From: HK-STAS-PATE-34 sp031973435
GTDB taxonomy: Bacteria > Patescibacteriota > Minisyncoccia > Phycocordibacterales > UBA9973
Reading direction: 5' to 3'
DNA length: 20,322 nt
NCBI GenBank assembly: GCA_031973435.1
Contig: DALYDA010000015.1
Coordinates: 1 to 20,322, forward strand
Shown here: positions 7,083-13,499 of the stretch, in pieces
Layout of the letters: each line of letters opens with the position of its first letter
Numbering within the stretch: position 1 is the first letter of the stretch
Notes under the pieces: generated by a model
The model's database searches: none
Told to the model about the DNA's origin: nothing
What the model saw: the letters and a program-made list of their open reading frames with translations, nothing else
Translations under genes and position numbers: made by a program

Positions 7083-7592
7083 ATGAACATTCACCCTATT
7101 CTTGTGCATTTTCCAATCGCATTTCTAACTATTTACTCACTTTGTGAGATTTTTACTGTAGGGAATTTGAAAAACAGTCAAACTTGGTGGAAAATAAAAG
7201 CGTTTTTGCTTGTAGTCGGATTTTTGGGTACAGTTGCGGCTATTACAACAGGAGAAATGGCAGAGGAAAGCATAAAAAGTTCTAGCTCAATACACAATCT
7301 GGTAGAAACACATGCCTCCTTTGCGGTTGCAACAGAGTGGTTATTTGGTGTGCTTGCTTTCTCATATGTAGTAAAGTTTTTTGCAGACAAAAATACAATT
7401 CCTTTTATGGACACCAACTTTGTAAAGTTTGTAATTTTCGCCACAAAAAAGACTTTGTTTCTCTCGGTACCACTTGCGCTTGTTGGGCTTGTCCTGGTTA
7501 CCATAACCGGATCACTCGGTGGAGCTATAGTTTATGGTCCCGATGTTGACCCTATTGTTTCATTTATATACAAAATTTTTATAGGATATTAA
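7083..7592 (+). CDS. DUF2231-like integral membrane protein
   Basis: The 169-residue protein starts with MNIHPILVHFPIAFLTIYSL, the HP-x-hydrophobic-HFPIA signature of DUF2231 membrane proteins. It has about four helices (roughly 8-27, 38-57, 78-100 and 122-146) and ends with GGAIVYGPDVDPIVSFIYK, also typical. The conserved His residues at 4 and 9 and the late G-G-A-x-V-Y-G could bind a metal or haem, but the function of the family is unknown. The next gene starts 1 nt after its stop, so they form one transcript. Confidence 0.8.
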   Translation: MNIHPILVHFPIAFLTIYSLCEIFTVGNLKNSQTWWKIKAFLLVVGFLGTVAAITTGEMAEESIKSSSSIHNLVETHASFAVATEWLFGVLAFSYVVKFFADKNTIPFMDTNFVKFVIFATKKTLFLSVPLALVGLVLVTITGSLGGAIVYGPDVDPIVSFIYKIFIGY

Positions 7593-7593
7593 G

Positions 7594-8136
7594 GTGAAAA
7601 TTCGGGACTCTAAAAGAAAGAAAAAAATAGTAATCGTAAATGATATGATGCAAAAGTCATATCGTTATGAAATACAAGAATCTGAAGGAAAAAATTTTTC
7701 TCCACTTTTCAAGCCAAGTCTTACTCCAAAACAGATGCTCTCGCTTGGAGTTTTTGGCGGGGTGTATATGAGAGATTGCACGAAAGAGTTCCCTAAAGAC
7801 TGGTTTACAAAAGCAAAATTCGCACCGAAGGATACATACAGACACTTGTCTGAGATAAATTTTTTCAAGGTCAATGCATCGCAACCACTTTCAGTTTGGA
7901 GGAAGAAGGGATGGATAGACGAAGACCATGATCCGAGAGGCTGGTTCCAATGGTATTGCCGATATTATATGGGACGAAGGTTGCCGAAAGTAGATGATGT
8001 CCAGATCAAGCGATGGAATGCTATACGACGTCATATAGGACAAATAAAGGCCAACTGCAGGGCAGGTGACATGACCTGTCGTCCAAAGCAACGTCAGGCT
8101 CTGTTACACTGGGCATATGACTCAAGAAAGATATAG
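7594..8136 (+). CDS. Conserved hypothetical protein ending in HWAYDSRKI
   Basis: This 180-residue soluble basic protein starts at GTG, 1 nt behind the DUF2231 stop; in-frame ATGs at 7642 and 7645 are alternatives. The core (residues ~45-180) is a dense run of aromatic and basic residues: LGVFGGVYMRDCTKEFP, then NASQPLSVWRKKGWI, DPRGWFQWYCRYYMGRRLP, IKRWNAIRRH and CRPKQRQALLHWAYDSRKI. I recognise this as a conserved family of unknown function found in diverse bacteria and some fungi. Cys residues at the CTKEFP, WYCRYY and NCRAGDMTC positions could bind metal. The many Trp, Arg and Tyr suggest nucleic-acid or nucleotide binding; that is only inference. Confidence 0.85.
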   Translation: MKIRDSKRKKKIVIVNDMMQKSYRYEIQESEGKNFSPLFKPSLTPKQMLSLGVFGGVYMRDCTKEFPKDWFTKAKFAPKDTYRHLSEINFFKVNASQPLSVWRKKGWIDEDHDPRGWFQWYCRYYMGRRLPKVDDVQIKRWNAIRRHIGQIKANCRAGDMTCRPKQRQALLHWAYDSRKI

Positions 8137-8217
8137 TACAGTAGTGTTGTGTAAAATTACTTCAAAAAATGTTGTTCTTTTGTTAAATCTATAATTCTAC
8201 AAACATGTTTGGCTATG

Positions 8218-8226
8218 TGTTATAAT
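8218..8226 (+). promoter_or_regulatory. Extended -10 promoter of the FKBP gene
   Basis: TGTTATAAT ends 6 nt before the ATG at 8233. It lies downstream of an in-frame ATG at 8209, so that earlier start cannot be on this transcript. Confidence 0.65.
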
Positions 8227-8232
8227 CGCTAT

Positions 8233-8757
8233 ATGAAATTGGAAAACAATGAAAGGGGAAGTATCGTTTTCGGTATAGTTCTAGGGATATTATTTGTATT
8301 GGCCTTGGTTTTGTATTCAGGACTTAGGAAATCCCAGTCTCCCGAAACGGAAGCATTGATTGTGGACCAAATATTACAAGAAAATAACGAAAATATTATG
8401 GAAGAATCAGAAAATCCAAATACAATAACTACTCCAGACGGATTGGTTATCGAAGTATTGAAGGAGGGCACAGGAGCTGTTGCAGAGAACGGAAAAAAGG
8501 TGAGTGTTCATTACGTTGGGACATTTGAGTCAGGTGAAAAATTCGACTCGAGTGTGGATCGCGGAACGCCATTTACATTTACACTTGGTGCTGGGCAAGT
8601 AATAAAGGGATGGGACCTGGGAGTTGTTGGAATGATGGTTGGAGAAAAAAGAAAACTTACAATTCCTTACACGCTTGGGTATGGTGCAGATGGTTATGGA
8701 CCAATCCCACCAAAAGCAACACTTGTATTTGAAGTTGAGTTATTAGAAGTAATATAA
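8233..8757 (+). CDS. Membrane-anchored FKBP-type peptidyl-prolyl isomerase
   Basis: From the ATG fixed by the promoter the protein has 174 residues. A short charged start is followed by a membrane helix (~10-29), a linker of about 35 residues rich in Glu and Asn, and a minimal FKBP domain (~65-174). The active-site pattern is present: VSVHYVGTFESGEKFDSS, TPFTFTLGAGQVIKGWD, and GYGADGYGPIPPKATLVFEVELL. It should catalyse cis-trans isomerisation of proline bonds outside the membrane and help fold exported proteins. It precedes a SIMPL-domain protein by 6 nt, and both share a terminator, so they form a two-gene envelope operon. Confidence 0.95.
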   Translation: MKLENNERGSIVFGIVLGILFVLALVLYSGLRKSQSPETEALIVDQILQENNENIMEESENPNTITTPDGLVIEVLKEGTGAVAENGKKVSVHYVGTFESGEKFDSSVDRGTPFTFTLGAGQVIKGWDLGVVGMMVGEKRKLTIPYTLGYGADGYGPIPPKATLVFEVELLEVI

Positions 8758-8763
8758 ATTTTT

Positions 8764-9558
8764 ATGGAAAATATAATGAACGAATTTAAGAAGCCAAATA
8801 TAACAAATCTTTTCTTAGCAGTGCTGGGAATAATCTTTCTATTTTTTGTAGCGAAGACTATTAGTAGTTTTAAAGAGATAAAGTTTGTTGGAACAAATGT
8901 CCCAGCAATGAACGTACTTACAGTAACAGGAGAAGGTGAGATAATAACAAAGCCAGATACTGCAACATTTACTTTTACTGTGACAAAGGACGCAGTCACC
9001 ATGAAGGAAGCAGAGGAAATGGTTTCTACATCAGTTGCAAGTGTTGTTGATGGAGCGAAGGAGATCGGTGTAGCAGAAGAAGACATAAAGACAGTTTCTT
9101 ACTCTACATATCCAAAGTATAAGTATGACGGGTATAATTGTTATGGATGTGAACGCCTAGCAAATGAGATCGTAGGATACACAGTTTCTGAACAAGTAGA
9201 AATAAAAATCCGAAATCTTGAAAACGTTGCAACACTAGCAACTCTCATGTCAGAGAGTAAGGTAACAAACGTATACGGTCCAGAATTTTCTATATACGAC
9301 GAAGATGGTGTTAGAGATTCAGCTAGATCTCTTGCAATCATGGACGCTAAGGAACAAGCAGAAAAGTTGGCAGATGACTTAGGTGTAAAACTCGGAAGAA
9401 TCGTTAGCTTTTCAGATGAATACGGATATCCATATTCCTATGCAAATGATTATGGTTCATTTGACACAGCAGAATCAAAGTCTACTATAGTTCCAACTAT
9501 TCAAACTGGAACAAACACTATTACAGAGAATGTAACCATCACTTACGAAATAAGATAA
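8764..9558 (+). CDS. SIMPL-domain (DUF541) exported protein
   Basis: The 264-residue product has a membrane anchor or signal at ~15-33 and a SIMPL domain over ~45-264. The domain begins with LTVTGEGEIITKPDTATFTFTV and contains the usual alternation of beta strands and helices (KEAEEMVSTSVASVVDGAKEIGVAEEDIKT; DAKEQAEKLADDLGVKLGRIVSFSD). Members are periplasmic or surface proteins of poorly defined role, related to oxidative-stress protein YggE and to the signalling protein SIMPL. A Tyr-rich loop with CYGC (NCYGCERL, about residue 127) may form a disulfide or bind metal, which fits the VKOR-like protein at the left edge only loosely. It is cotranscribed with the FKBP. Confidence 0.9.
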   Translation: MENIMNEFKKPNITNLFLAVLGIIFLFFVAKTISSFKEIKFVGTNVPAMNVLTVTGEGEIITKPDTATFTFTVTKDAVTMKEAEEMVSTSVASVVDGAKEIGVAEEDIKTVSYSTYPKYKYDGYNCYGCERLANEIVGYTVSEQVEIKIRNLENVATLATLMSESKVTNVYGPEFSIYDEDGVRDSARSLAIMDAKEQAEKLADDLGVKLGRIVSFSDEYGYPYSYANDYGSFDTAESKSTIVPTIQTGTNTITENVTITYEIR

Positions 9559-9568
9559 TCTCAAAACT

Positions 9569-9594
9569 AAAAAAGCCCCGACCGGGGCTTTTTT
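9569..9594 (+). terminator. Intrinsic terminator of the FKBP-SIMPL operon
   Basis: AAAAAAGCCCC (9569-9579) pairs with GGGGCTTTTTT (9584-9594) around GACC. It is symmetrical and can act on both strands. The -10 box of the next gene begins 5 nt behind it. Confidence 0.95.
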
Positions 9595-9598
9595 AGTT

Positions 9599-9604
9599 TA
9601 TAAT
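9599..9604 (+). promoter_or_regulatory. -10 box of the VTT/DedA-like gene
   Basis: TATAAT ends 6 nt before the ATG at 9611, so the transcript should be leaderless. Where a -35 would lie, the sequence is the terminator hairpin. Confidence 0.6.
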
Positions 9605-9610
9605 GCATAT

Positions 9611-10168
9611 ATGCAAAGTGGTAGAAAACAGGCACTACTTATATTTTCAGCAATATTTATATTTATTGCATCTTTCTGGGTTCTTTTCATTTTTATTGAT
9701 ATTAATGAACTTTTTTCAAAAATAGGAACAGAAAAGGGTTATTTTTTTGTATTTTTATTTGCACTTGTAGGGGGAGTATCGGCCTTTACCACAGCTTCAT
9801 TTTTTGCATTTGTGGCCTTTTTGGCAAGTCAGGGACTAACACCTATTTTACTTGCCCTTTCCGCAGCTCCTGCGCTCGCGATAGGAGACCTGCTTTTCTA
9901 TCTTTTGGGTAAAGAAGGTAGAGCTATCTCCGAGGGGGGATTTAAAAAGTTTATAGATAAACTGACATCCTGGTTCGAAAAGAAACCTCGAAAGTTTTTC
10001 CCGCTTTTTATATATATTTACGGACTTTTGCCATTACCAGCCGACATACTTATGATTACGCTTGGACTTCTGTCTTATCCTTTCAAAAAGGCGCTACCTT
10101 TTATAGTTTTGGGGCATATTACACTCCTAACCCTTTTGTCTATGGGTGCATTTGCAATATTTGGCTAA
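9611..10168 (+). CDS. VTT/DedA-like membrane protein
   Basis: The 185-residue protein has an N-terminal helix (~9-31) and then a VTT (SNARE-associated/DedA-like) pattern. Helices with short re-entrant stretches (ALVGGVSAFTTASFFAFVAFLA; SAAPALAIGDLLFYLLGKEGR) are followed by a soluble segment and the closing block IYIYGLLPLPADILMITLGLLSYPFKKALPFIVLG. Such proteins are involved in lipid carrier or phospholipid transport across the membrane in characterised bacteria. The match is by pattern rather than by strict motif: the canonical G-x-x-x-G and R residues are only partly visible. The gene stands alone between a terminator and the secE promoter. Confidence 0.7.
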   Translation: MQSGRKQALLIFSAIFIFIASFWVLFIFIDINELFSKIGTEKGYFFVFLFALVGGVSAFTTASFFAFVAFLASQGLTPILLALSAAPALAIGDLLFYLLGKEGRAISEGGFKKFIDKLTSWFEKKPRKFFPLFIYIYGLLPLPADILMITLGLLSYPFKKALPFIVLGHITLLTLLSMGAFAIFG

Positions 10169-10171
10169 AAG

Positions 10172-10180
10172 TGGTATTAT
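10172..10180 (+). promoter_or_regulatory. Extended -10 promoter of secE-nusG
   Basis: TGGTATTAT lies immediately behind the VTT gene stop. It gives a leader of about 45 nt before secE, unlike the leaderless promoters of many neighbours. Confidence 0.5.
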
Positions 10181-10187
10181 CCAGGTA

Positions 10188-10217
10188 TTAAAGCCCCGCA
10201 GGGCTTTTAAAAAAGCC
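10188..10217 (+). promoter_or_regulatory. Competing hairpins in the secE leader
   Basis: TTAAAGCCC (10188-10196) can pair with GGGCTTTTAA (10201-10210) around CGCA. The same GGCTTT (10202-10207) can instead pair with AAAGCC (10212-10217). The two hairpins exclude each other, as in attenuators. The first also resembles a terminator without a proper T tract and sits almost at the predicted 5' end, so a role in mRNA stability or control is possible. A terminator of the VTT gene is the simpler alternative. Confidence 0.35.
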
Positions 10218-10231
10218 TAAATTCAATTTTT

Positions 10232-10408
10232 ATGAGTATAATAACTTATCTAAAAGAAACTCGCGGAGAACTAAAGCATGTAAAATGGCTTTCTCGTAGC
10301 GAAATCATTCTCACAACTATCTTTGTGTTGCTTATAGCAGGTATAGTCGGATACATGCTTGGGTTCTTTGATGCAGTATTTGCAAGATTGCTAACAAATA
10401 TTTTCTAA
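10232..10408 (+). CDS. secE: Preprotein translocase subunit SecE
   Basis: This 58-residue protein is a minimal single-helix SecE. The amphipathic cytoplasmic helix (YLKETRGELKHVKWLSRSE, with the conserved K-x-V-x-W-x-S/P core) precedes one membrane span (~25-45, IILTTIFVLLIAGIVGYML) and a short tail. SecE clamps the SecY channel. It lies directly before nusG (6 nt), the standard bacterial order, which makes the call firm. Confidence 0.95.
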   Translation: MSIITYLKETRGELKHVKWLSRSEIILTTIFVLLIAGIVGYMLGFFDAVFARLLTNIF

Positions 10409-10414
10409 TACATT

Positions 10415-10963
10415 ATGGCAAAACAAGAAATTACAGGCGAGAGACACTGGTACGCTATACACACATATGCGGGGTATGAAAATGCAGTTTTGCGAAATCT
10501 TCGACAACGTATAGATTCACTTGGTATGAATGACAAAATATTTAGTGTCATCGTCCCTACAGAAAAAATAGTGAAAGTAAAAGCAGGGAAGAGAGTAGAG
10601 ACAGAAGAGAAAATATATCCCGGATACGTTCTCGTAGACATGATAGTTACAGATGACTCATGGTATGTGGTACGAAACACACCTCGTGTTACAGGTTTCG
10701 TTGGAGCAGGAGTAAATCCAGTTCCTCTAAATCAGGAAGAGATAAATTCTCTATTTTCTCGCATGGACAACGCTGACAAAGCACAGCACTCGATCGACCT
10801 TGTCCAAGACGACATCGTTATTATCTCAGATGGACCATTCAAGGACTCAGAAGGAAAAGTTTCTACTGTTGATCATGAAAGAGGAAAGGTAAAAGTACTC
10901 GTGTCACTCTTTGGCCGAGAAACTCCAGTCGAACTAGACTTCTTGCAAGTAAAGAAATTATAA
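10415..10963 (+). CDS. nusG: Transcription termination/antitermination factor NusG
   Basis: The 182-residue NusG has the NGN domain (HWYAIHTYAGYENAVLRNLRQRI to IYPGYVLVDMIVTDDSWYVVRNTPRVTGFVG) and a C-terminal KOW domain (DDIVIISDGPFKDSEGKVSTVDHERGKVKVLVSLFGRETPVELDFLQVKKL). It binds the RNA polymerase clamp and, through KOW, Rho or ribosomal protein S10. The length is normal for the family. It is translated from an AT-rich junction without a Shine-Dalgarno sequence. A coiled-coil gene, rather than rplK, follows 16 nt later. Confidence 0.98.
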   Translation: MAKQEITGERHWYAIHTYAGYENAVLRNLRQRIDSLGMNDKIFSVIVPTEKIVKVKAGKRVETEEKIYPGYVLVDMIVTDDSWYVVRNTPRVTGFVGAGVNPVPLNQEEINSLFSRMDNADKAQHSIDLVQDDIVIISDGPFKDSEGKVSTVDHERGKVKVLVSLFGRETPVELDFLQVKKL

Positions 10964-10979
10964 ATAATATCTAAATAAC

Positions 10980-11312
10980 ATGTTCGACAAAAGCAATTTA
11001 GAACAGGGAATCATAGAGGACACTAATCCTTATATAAGTAAGATAGATGAATTGATTGCTAAATTTTCAAACGAAACCACAGACGGCAACAGAGAGCTAA
11101 CATATTTAGAGTTATCCTTAGATTCTATAAGAAGAGATTATGAAAGGGATCAAATAAAAAAAGATGAAATTGAGATGTTGATAAGCAAGATAAAGGATTT
11201 TAAAATTACTTCAGAGACTTTTTTTAAAGAGAAAGGCAGAGCTGAAAATGAGATTTTAACACATAGGCTAGATAATTTAGCATCTGACCTAGAAGAAATT
11301 ATAAAAGGCTAA
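10980..11312 (+). CDS. Hypothetical coiled-coil protein between nusG and rplK
   Basis: The 110-residue product is acidic, all-helical by pattern and has no membrane segment or known motif. Residues ~20-110 show repeated hydrophobic spacing (LTYLELSLDSIRRDYERDQIKKDEIEMLISKIKDF; then ILTHRLDNLASDLEEIIKG), which suggests a coiled coil or helical bundle. It sits 16 nt behind nusG, so it is probably on the secE-nusG transcript, and is followed by a new promoter and structured leader for rplK. Its place inside a normally conserved cluster is unusual. No function can be stated. Confidence 0.7.
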   Translation: MFDKSNLEQGIIEDTNPYISKIDELIAKFSNETTDGNRELTYLELSLDSIRRDYERDQIKKDEIEMLISKIKDFKITSETFFKEKGRAENEILTHRLDNLASDLEEIIKG

Positions 11313-11314
11313 TT

Positions 11315-11343
11315 TTGACAGAAGTTAGTTAAAATGGTAACTT
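11315..11343 (+). promoter_or_regulatory. Promoter of rplK
   Basis: A perfect -35 TTGACA (11315-11320) is followed after 17 nt by TGG-TAACTT (hexamer 11338-11343), a weak -10 with a TG extension. It would give a leader of about 110 nt before rplK. Confidence 0.5.
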
Positions 11344-11423
11344 TCGAGTGTTACATCCTGACGATACTCGACAGGATTCCGACATACTTGTCGGGGCAAA
11401 ATGCTTCAGGGTTTTGAGTCCCT
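11344..11423 (+). promoter_or_regulatory. Structured rplK leader with possible H-type pseudoknot
   Basis: TCGAGT (11344-11349) pairs with ACTCGA (11366-11371). ATCCTG (11355-11360), inside that loop, pairs with CAGGAT (11372-11377), directly next to the first stem. This is the layout of an H-type pseudoknot with two stacked 6-bp helices. A perfect hairpin CCGACA-TACT-TGTCGG (11379-11394) follows, then weaker pairings AGGG/CCCT (11408-11411 with 11420-11423). An autoregulatory binding site for a ribosomal protein is the likely role. L1 usually does this for the L11 operon, but no L1 gene follows here. Confidence 0.5.
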
Positions 11424-11460
11424 TATAAAAACTTATAACTATAAATCTTAAACTAATTAT

Positions 11461-11886
11461 ATGGCAAAAAAAATTATAAAAAGAGTAAAATTGCAGGTCC
11501 CAGCAGGGAAAGCAACACCAGCTCCACCACTTGGTCCAGCACTCGGACAAGCCGGAGTAAACATAGGTGACTTCGTAAGTAAGTTCAACGATGCAAGTAG
11601 GGAAATGATGGGAGAGATCGTGTCAGTAGACCTACAAGTGTTTGACGACAGATCATACGACTTCCAAGTAAAGACTCCTCTTACAATGTCACTTATAAAG
11701 AAAGCTGCAGGTATAGAGAAAGGTTCTGGTAAACCAAACGTATCAAAAGCAGGCGAGATAACAAAAGAGCAACTTAGACAAATCGCTGAGATAAAACTCA
11801 AAGACCTAAGTGCAAATGATATCGAAGCTGCGATGAAGATAGTTGCAGGAACAGCTAGACAAGCAGGTATAAAGATAAAAGAATAA
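11461..11886 (+). CDS. rplK: 50S ribosomal protein L11
   Basis: The 141-residue protein matches L11 throughout. The N-terminal domain shows LQVPAGKATPAPPLGPALGQAGVNIGDFVSKFND. The rRNA-binding C-terminal domain shows FQVKTPLTMSLIKKAAGIEKGSGKPN, with AEIKLKDLSANDIEAAMKIVAGTARQAGIKI. L11 binds the GTPase-associated centre of 23S rRNA. The gene has its own promoter and structured leader, and a strong hairpin follows immediately, so it is transcribed alone. The usual downstream partner rplA is absent from this position. Confidence 0.98.
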   Translation: MAKKIIKRVKLQVPAGKATPAPPLGPALGQAGVNIGDFVSKFNDASREMMGEIVSVDLQVFDDRSYDFQVKTPLTMSLIKKAAGIEKGSGKPNVSKAGEITKEQLRQIAEIKLKDLSANDIEAAMKIVAGTARQAGIKIKE

Positions 11887-11925
11887 AGTACATAAAAACT
11901 CACCATTGGTGAGTTTTTATGTACT
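11887..11925 (+). terminator. Long-stem terminator behind rplK
   Basis: A perfect 18-bp inverted repeat (11887-11904 with 11908-11925, loop ATT) begins one base after the rplK stop. Its core CTCACC/GGTGAG is followed by TTTTTAT. It is symmetrical and can stop transcription from both sides. Confidence 0.95.
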
Positions 11926-11941
11926 CAGTAAATTAAAAAAT

Positions 11942-11956
11942 CCCGCAAAAAGCGGG
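11942..11956 (-). terminator. Terminator of the 69-residue minus-strand gene
   Basis: CCCGC/GCGGG with a five-base loop abuts the stop codon. On the minus strand it is followed by ATTTTTT, so it reads as an intrinsic terminator for the leftward gene. Confidence 0.8.
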
Positions 11957-12166
11957 TCATTTCAGCATGTCGAGCATTATTTGTTGAACGATTGGTCTGT
12001 ACTCTTCAATCACAGAGACAATTTTACTCAATGCGTCTTCTGAAGAAACCTCCATTTTTCTTACATACTCAAGGACGTGTTCATCAGTTGCGTCCGACTG
12101 GCACAACAGTGTTAACTTTCCAATTTCTGTTTTCTCCCAACCTTCGGCTCTGGCTACTTGTATCAT
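11957..12166 (-). CDS. Small hypothetical protein, 69 residues
   Basis: A minus-strand frame from ATG (complement of 12164-12166) to TGA. The soluble helical product (MIQVARAEGWEKTEIGKLTLL ... VIEEYRPIVQQIMLDMLK) has no membrane segment or motif that I recognise. The intrinsic terminator exactly at its stop and the lack of any competing plus-strand frame support it. It is the only gene in the window that ends in TGA. The start is preceded by an A-rich stretch without a Shine-Dalgarno sequence. It diverges from glyA. Confidence 0.65.
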   Translation of the reverse strand: MIQVARAEGWEKTEIGKLTLLCQSDATDEHVLEYVRKMEVSSEDALSKIVSVIEEYRPIVQQIMLDMLK

Positions 12167-12236
12167 ATTGATTTGTCTTTTTTTGATTGTCTTTCATTTG
12201 AGAATATAAGTCAAACTCGCTAAAACCACACTTTTT

Positions 12237-12245
12237 TGTTAGTAT
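12237..12245 (+). promoter_or_regulatory. Extended -10 promoter of glyA
   Basis: TGTTAGTAT ends 9 nt before the glyA ATG at 12255, so the leader would be at most a few bases. Confidence 0.45.
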
Positions 12246-12254
12246 GCGATAAGC

Positions 12255-13415
12255 ATGAAAGACAAAAAGATTGAGAAAATATTGAACAGTGAGATAAAAA
12301 GGCAGAAATCTGTCATCAATCTTGTCGCGTCAGAGAACTATGTCTCAAAAGACGTTCTCAGTGTTCTTGGAAGTGAATTTACAAACAAGTACGCCGAAGG
12401 CTACTCAGGCAAGAGGTACTATGGAGGGAACAAGTTCATAGATGAAATTGAAAATCTTTGCAAAGAAAGAGCACTAAAACTTTTTAAATTATCCAAAAAT
12501 AAATGGAGTGTAAATGTGCAACCACTCTCTGGTTCACCTGCAAACCTCGCCATCATTTACGCACTCGTACCAAAAGGGGAGAAAATAATGGGAATGAGCC
12601 TGACAGATGGAGGACACCTTACTCATGGGTATAAAGTTTCTGCTACGGGAAATATTTGGAAAAGTGTTTCTTTTGGAGTTGATCCAAAAACTGGCTTGAT
12701 AGACTACGCAGAAGTAAAGAAGATCGCACAAAAGGAAAAACCAAAACTTATCATCGCAGGATTCACAGCATATCCAAGAAAAGTAGATTTCAAAAAATTT
12801 CGCGAGATAGCAGATTCTGTTGGAGCATATTTGTTGGCAGATATATCACACATCTCTGCTCTCATATCCTGTGGTCTTCATCCTTCGCCTTTTCCATATG
12901 CTGATGCCGTTATGACAACAACGCACAAGATCCTTCGTGGCCCACGAAGTGCTCTCATTTATTCAAGAAGCGAAATTTCTCAGGGCATAGACAAAGCAGT
13001 TTTCCCTGCTCTTCAAGGTGGACCTCACATGAACCAGATTGCAGGGGTTGCAGTCGCGCTCGAAGAAGCGATGAAAAGCGAATACAAAAAATATGCAATA
13101 CAAGTTGTTAAGAATGCAAAAGCCATGTCTCTTGAGCTCATGAGTCTTGGATGGAAAGTAGTATCTGGTGGGACAGATACACATCTTGTTTTAGTAGACA
13201 CATTTGGAACTATTGGTATGGGTGGAAAAGAGGCAAGTGACAAACTCGAAAAACAAAACATAATAGTAAATAAAAATACTATACCTGGAGAAATACGAAG
13301 CCCGATGGACCCTTCAGGGATCCGTATCGGAAGTCCTGCAGAAACAACACGTGGAAAAAAAGAAAAGGATTTTGTAAAAATCGCTCAACAGATAGACAAA
13401 GTACTTAGAGGATAG
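12255..13415 (+). CDS. glyA: Serine hydroxymethyltransferase
   Basis: This PLP enzyme converts serine and tetrahydrofolate to glycine and methylene-tetrahydrofolate. The 386-residue protein has NLVASENYVS, the loop YAEGYSGKRYYGG, the PLP-contact segment LLADISHISALISCG, and the Schiff-base lysine K225 in MTTTHKILRGPRS. The C-terminal part includes ALQGGPHMNQIAGVAVAL and the folate-region block PMDPSGIRIGSPAETTRG. It is about 30 residues shorter than the E. coli enzyme, mostly at the ends, but every active-site block is present. It is transcribed alone from an extended -10 promoter. Serine-glycine and one-carbon supply is a common remnant in reduced genomes. Confidence 0.97.
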   Translation: MKDKKIEKILNSEIKRQKSVINLVASENYVSKDVLSVLGSEFTNKYAEGYSGKRYYGGNKFIDEIENLCKERALKLFKLSKNKWSVNVQPLSGSPANLAIIYALVPKGEKIMGMSLTDGGHLTHGYKVSATGNIWKSVSFGVDPKTGLIDYAEVKKIAQKEKPKLIIAGFTAYPRKVDFKKFREIADSVGAYLLADISHISALISCGLHPSPFPYADAVMTTTHKILRGPRSALIYSRSEISQGIDKAVFPALQGGPHMNQIAGVAVALEEAMKSEYKKYAIQVVKNAKAMSLELMSLGWKVVSGGTDTHLVLVDTFGTIGMGGKEASDKLEKQNIIVNKNTIPGEIRSPMDPSGIRIGSPAETTRGKKEKDFVKIAQQIDKVLRG

Positions 13416-13480
13416 AAAATTCTCTTCCAAAATTAAAATTCCTTAGCAAGGCCAAACAAGGTTCATCAGAGCGCTTTTTG

Positions 13481-13489
13481 TGCTAGAAT
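13481..13489 (+). promoter_or_regulatory. Extended -10 promoter of argS
   Basis: TGCTAGAAT lies 10 nt before the ATG at 13500, giving a leader of only about four bases and no room for a ribosome binding site. Confidence 0.5.
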
Positions 13490-13499
13490 CCAGATATAT

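Noticed and set aside
8209..8232. Upstream ATG for the FKBP gene
   Set aside because: It lies before the extended -10 box at 8218-8226; the ATG at 8233 fits the recurrent spacing.
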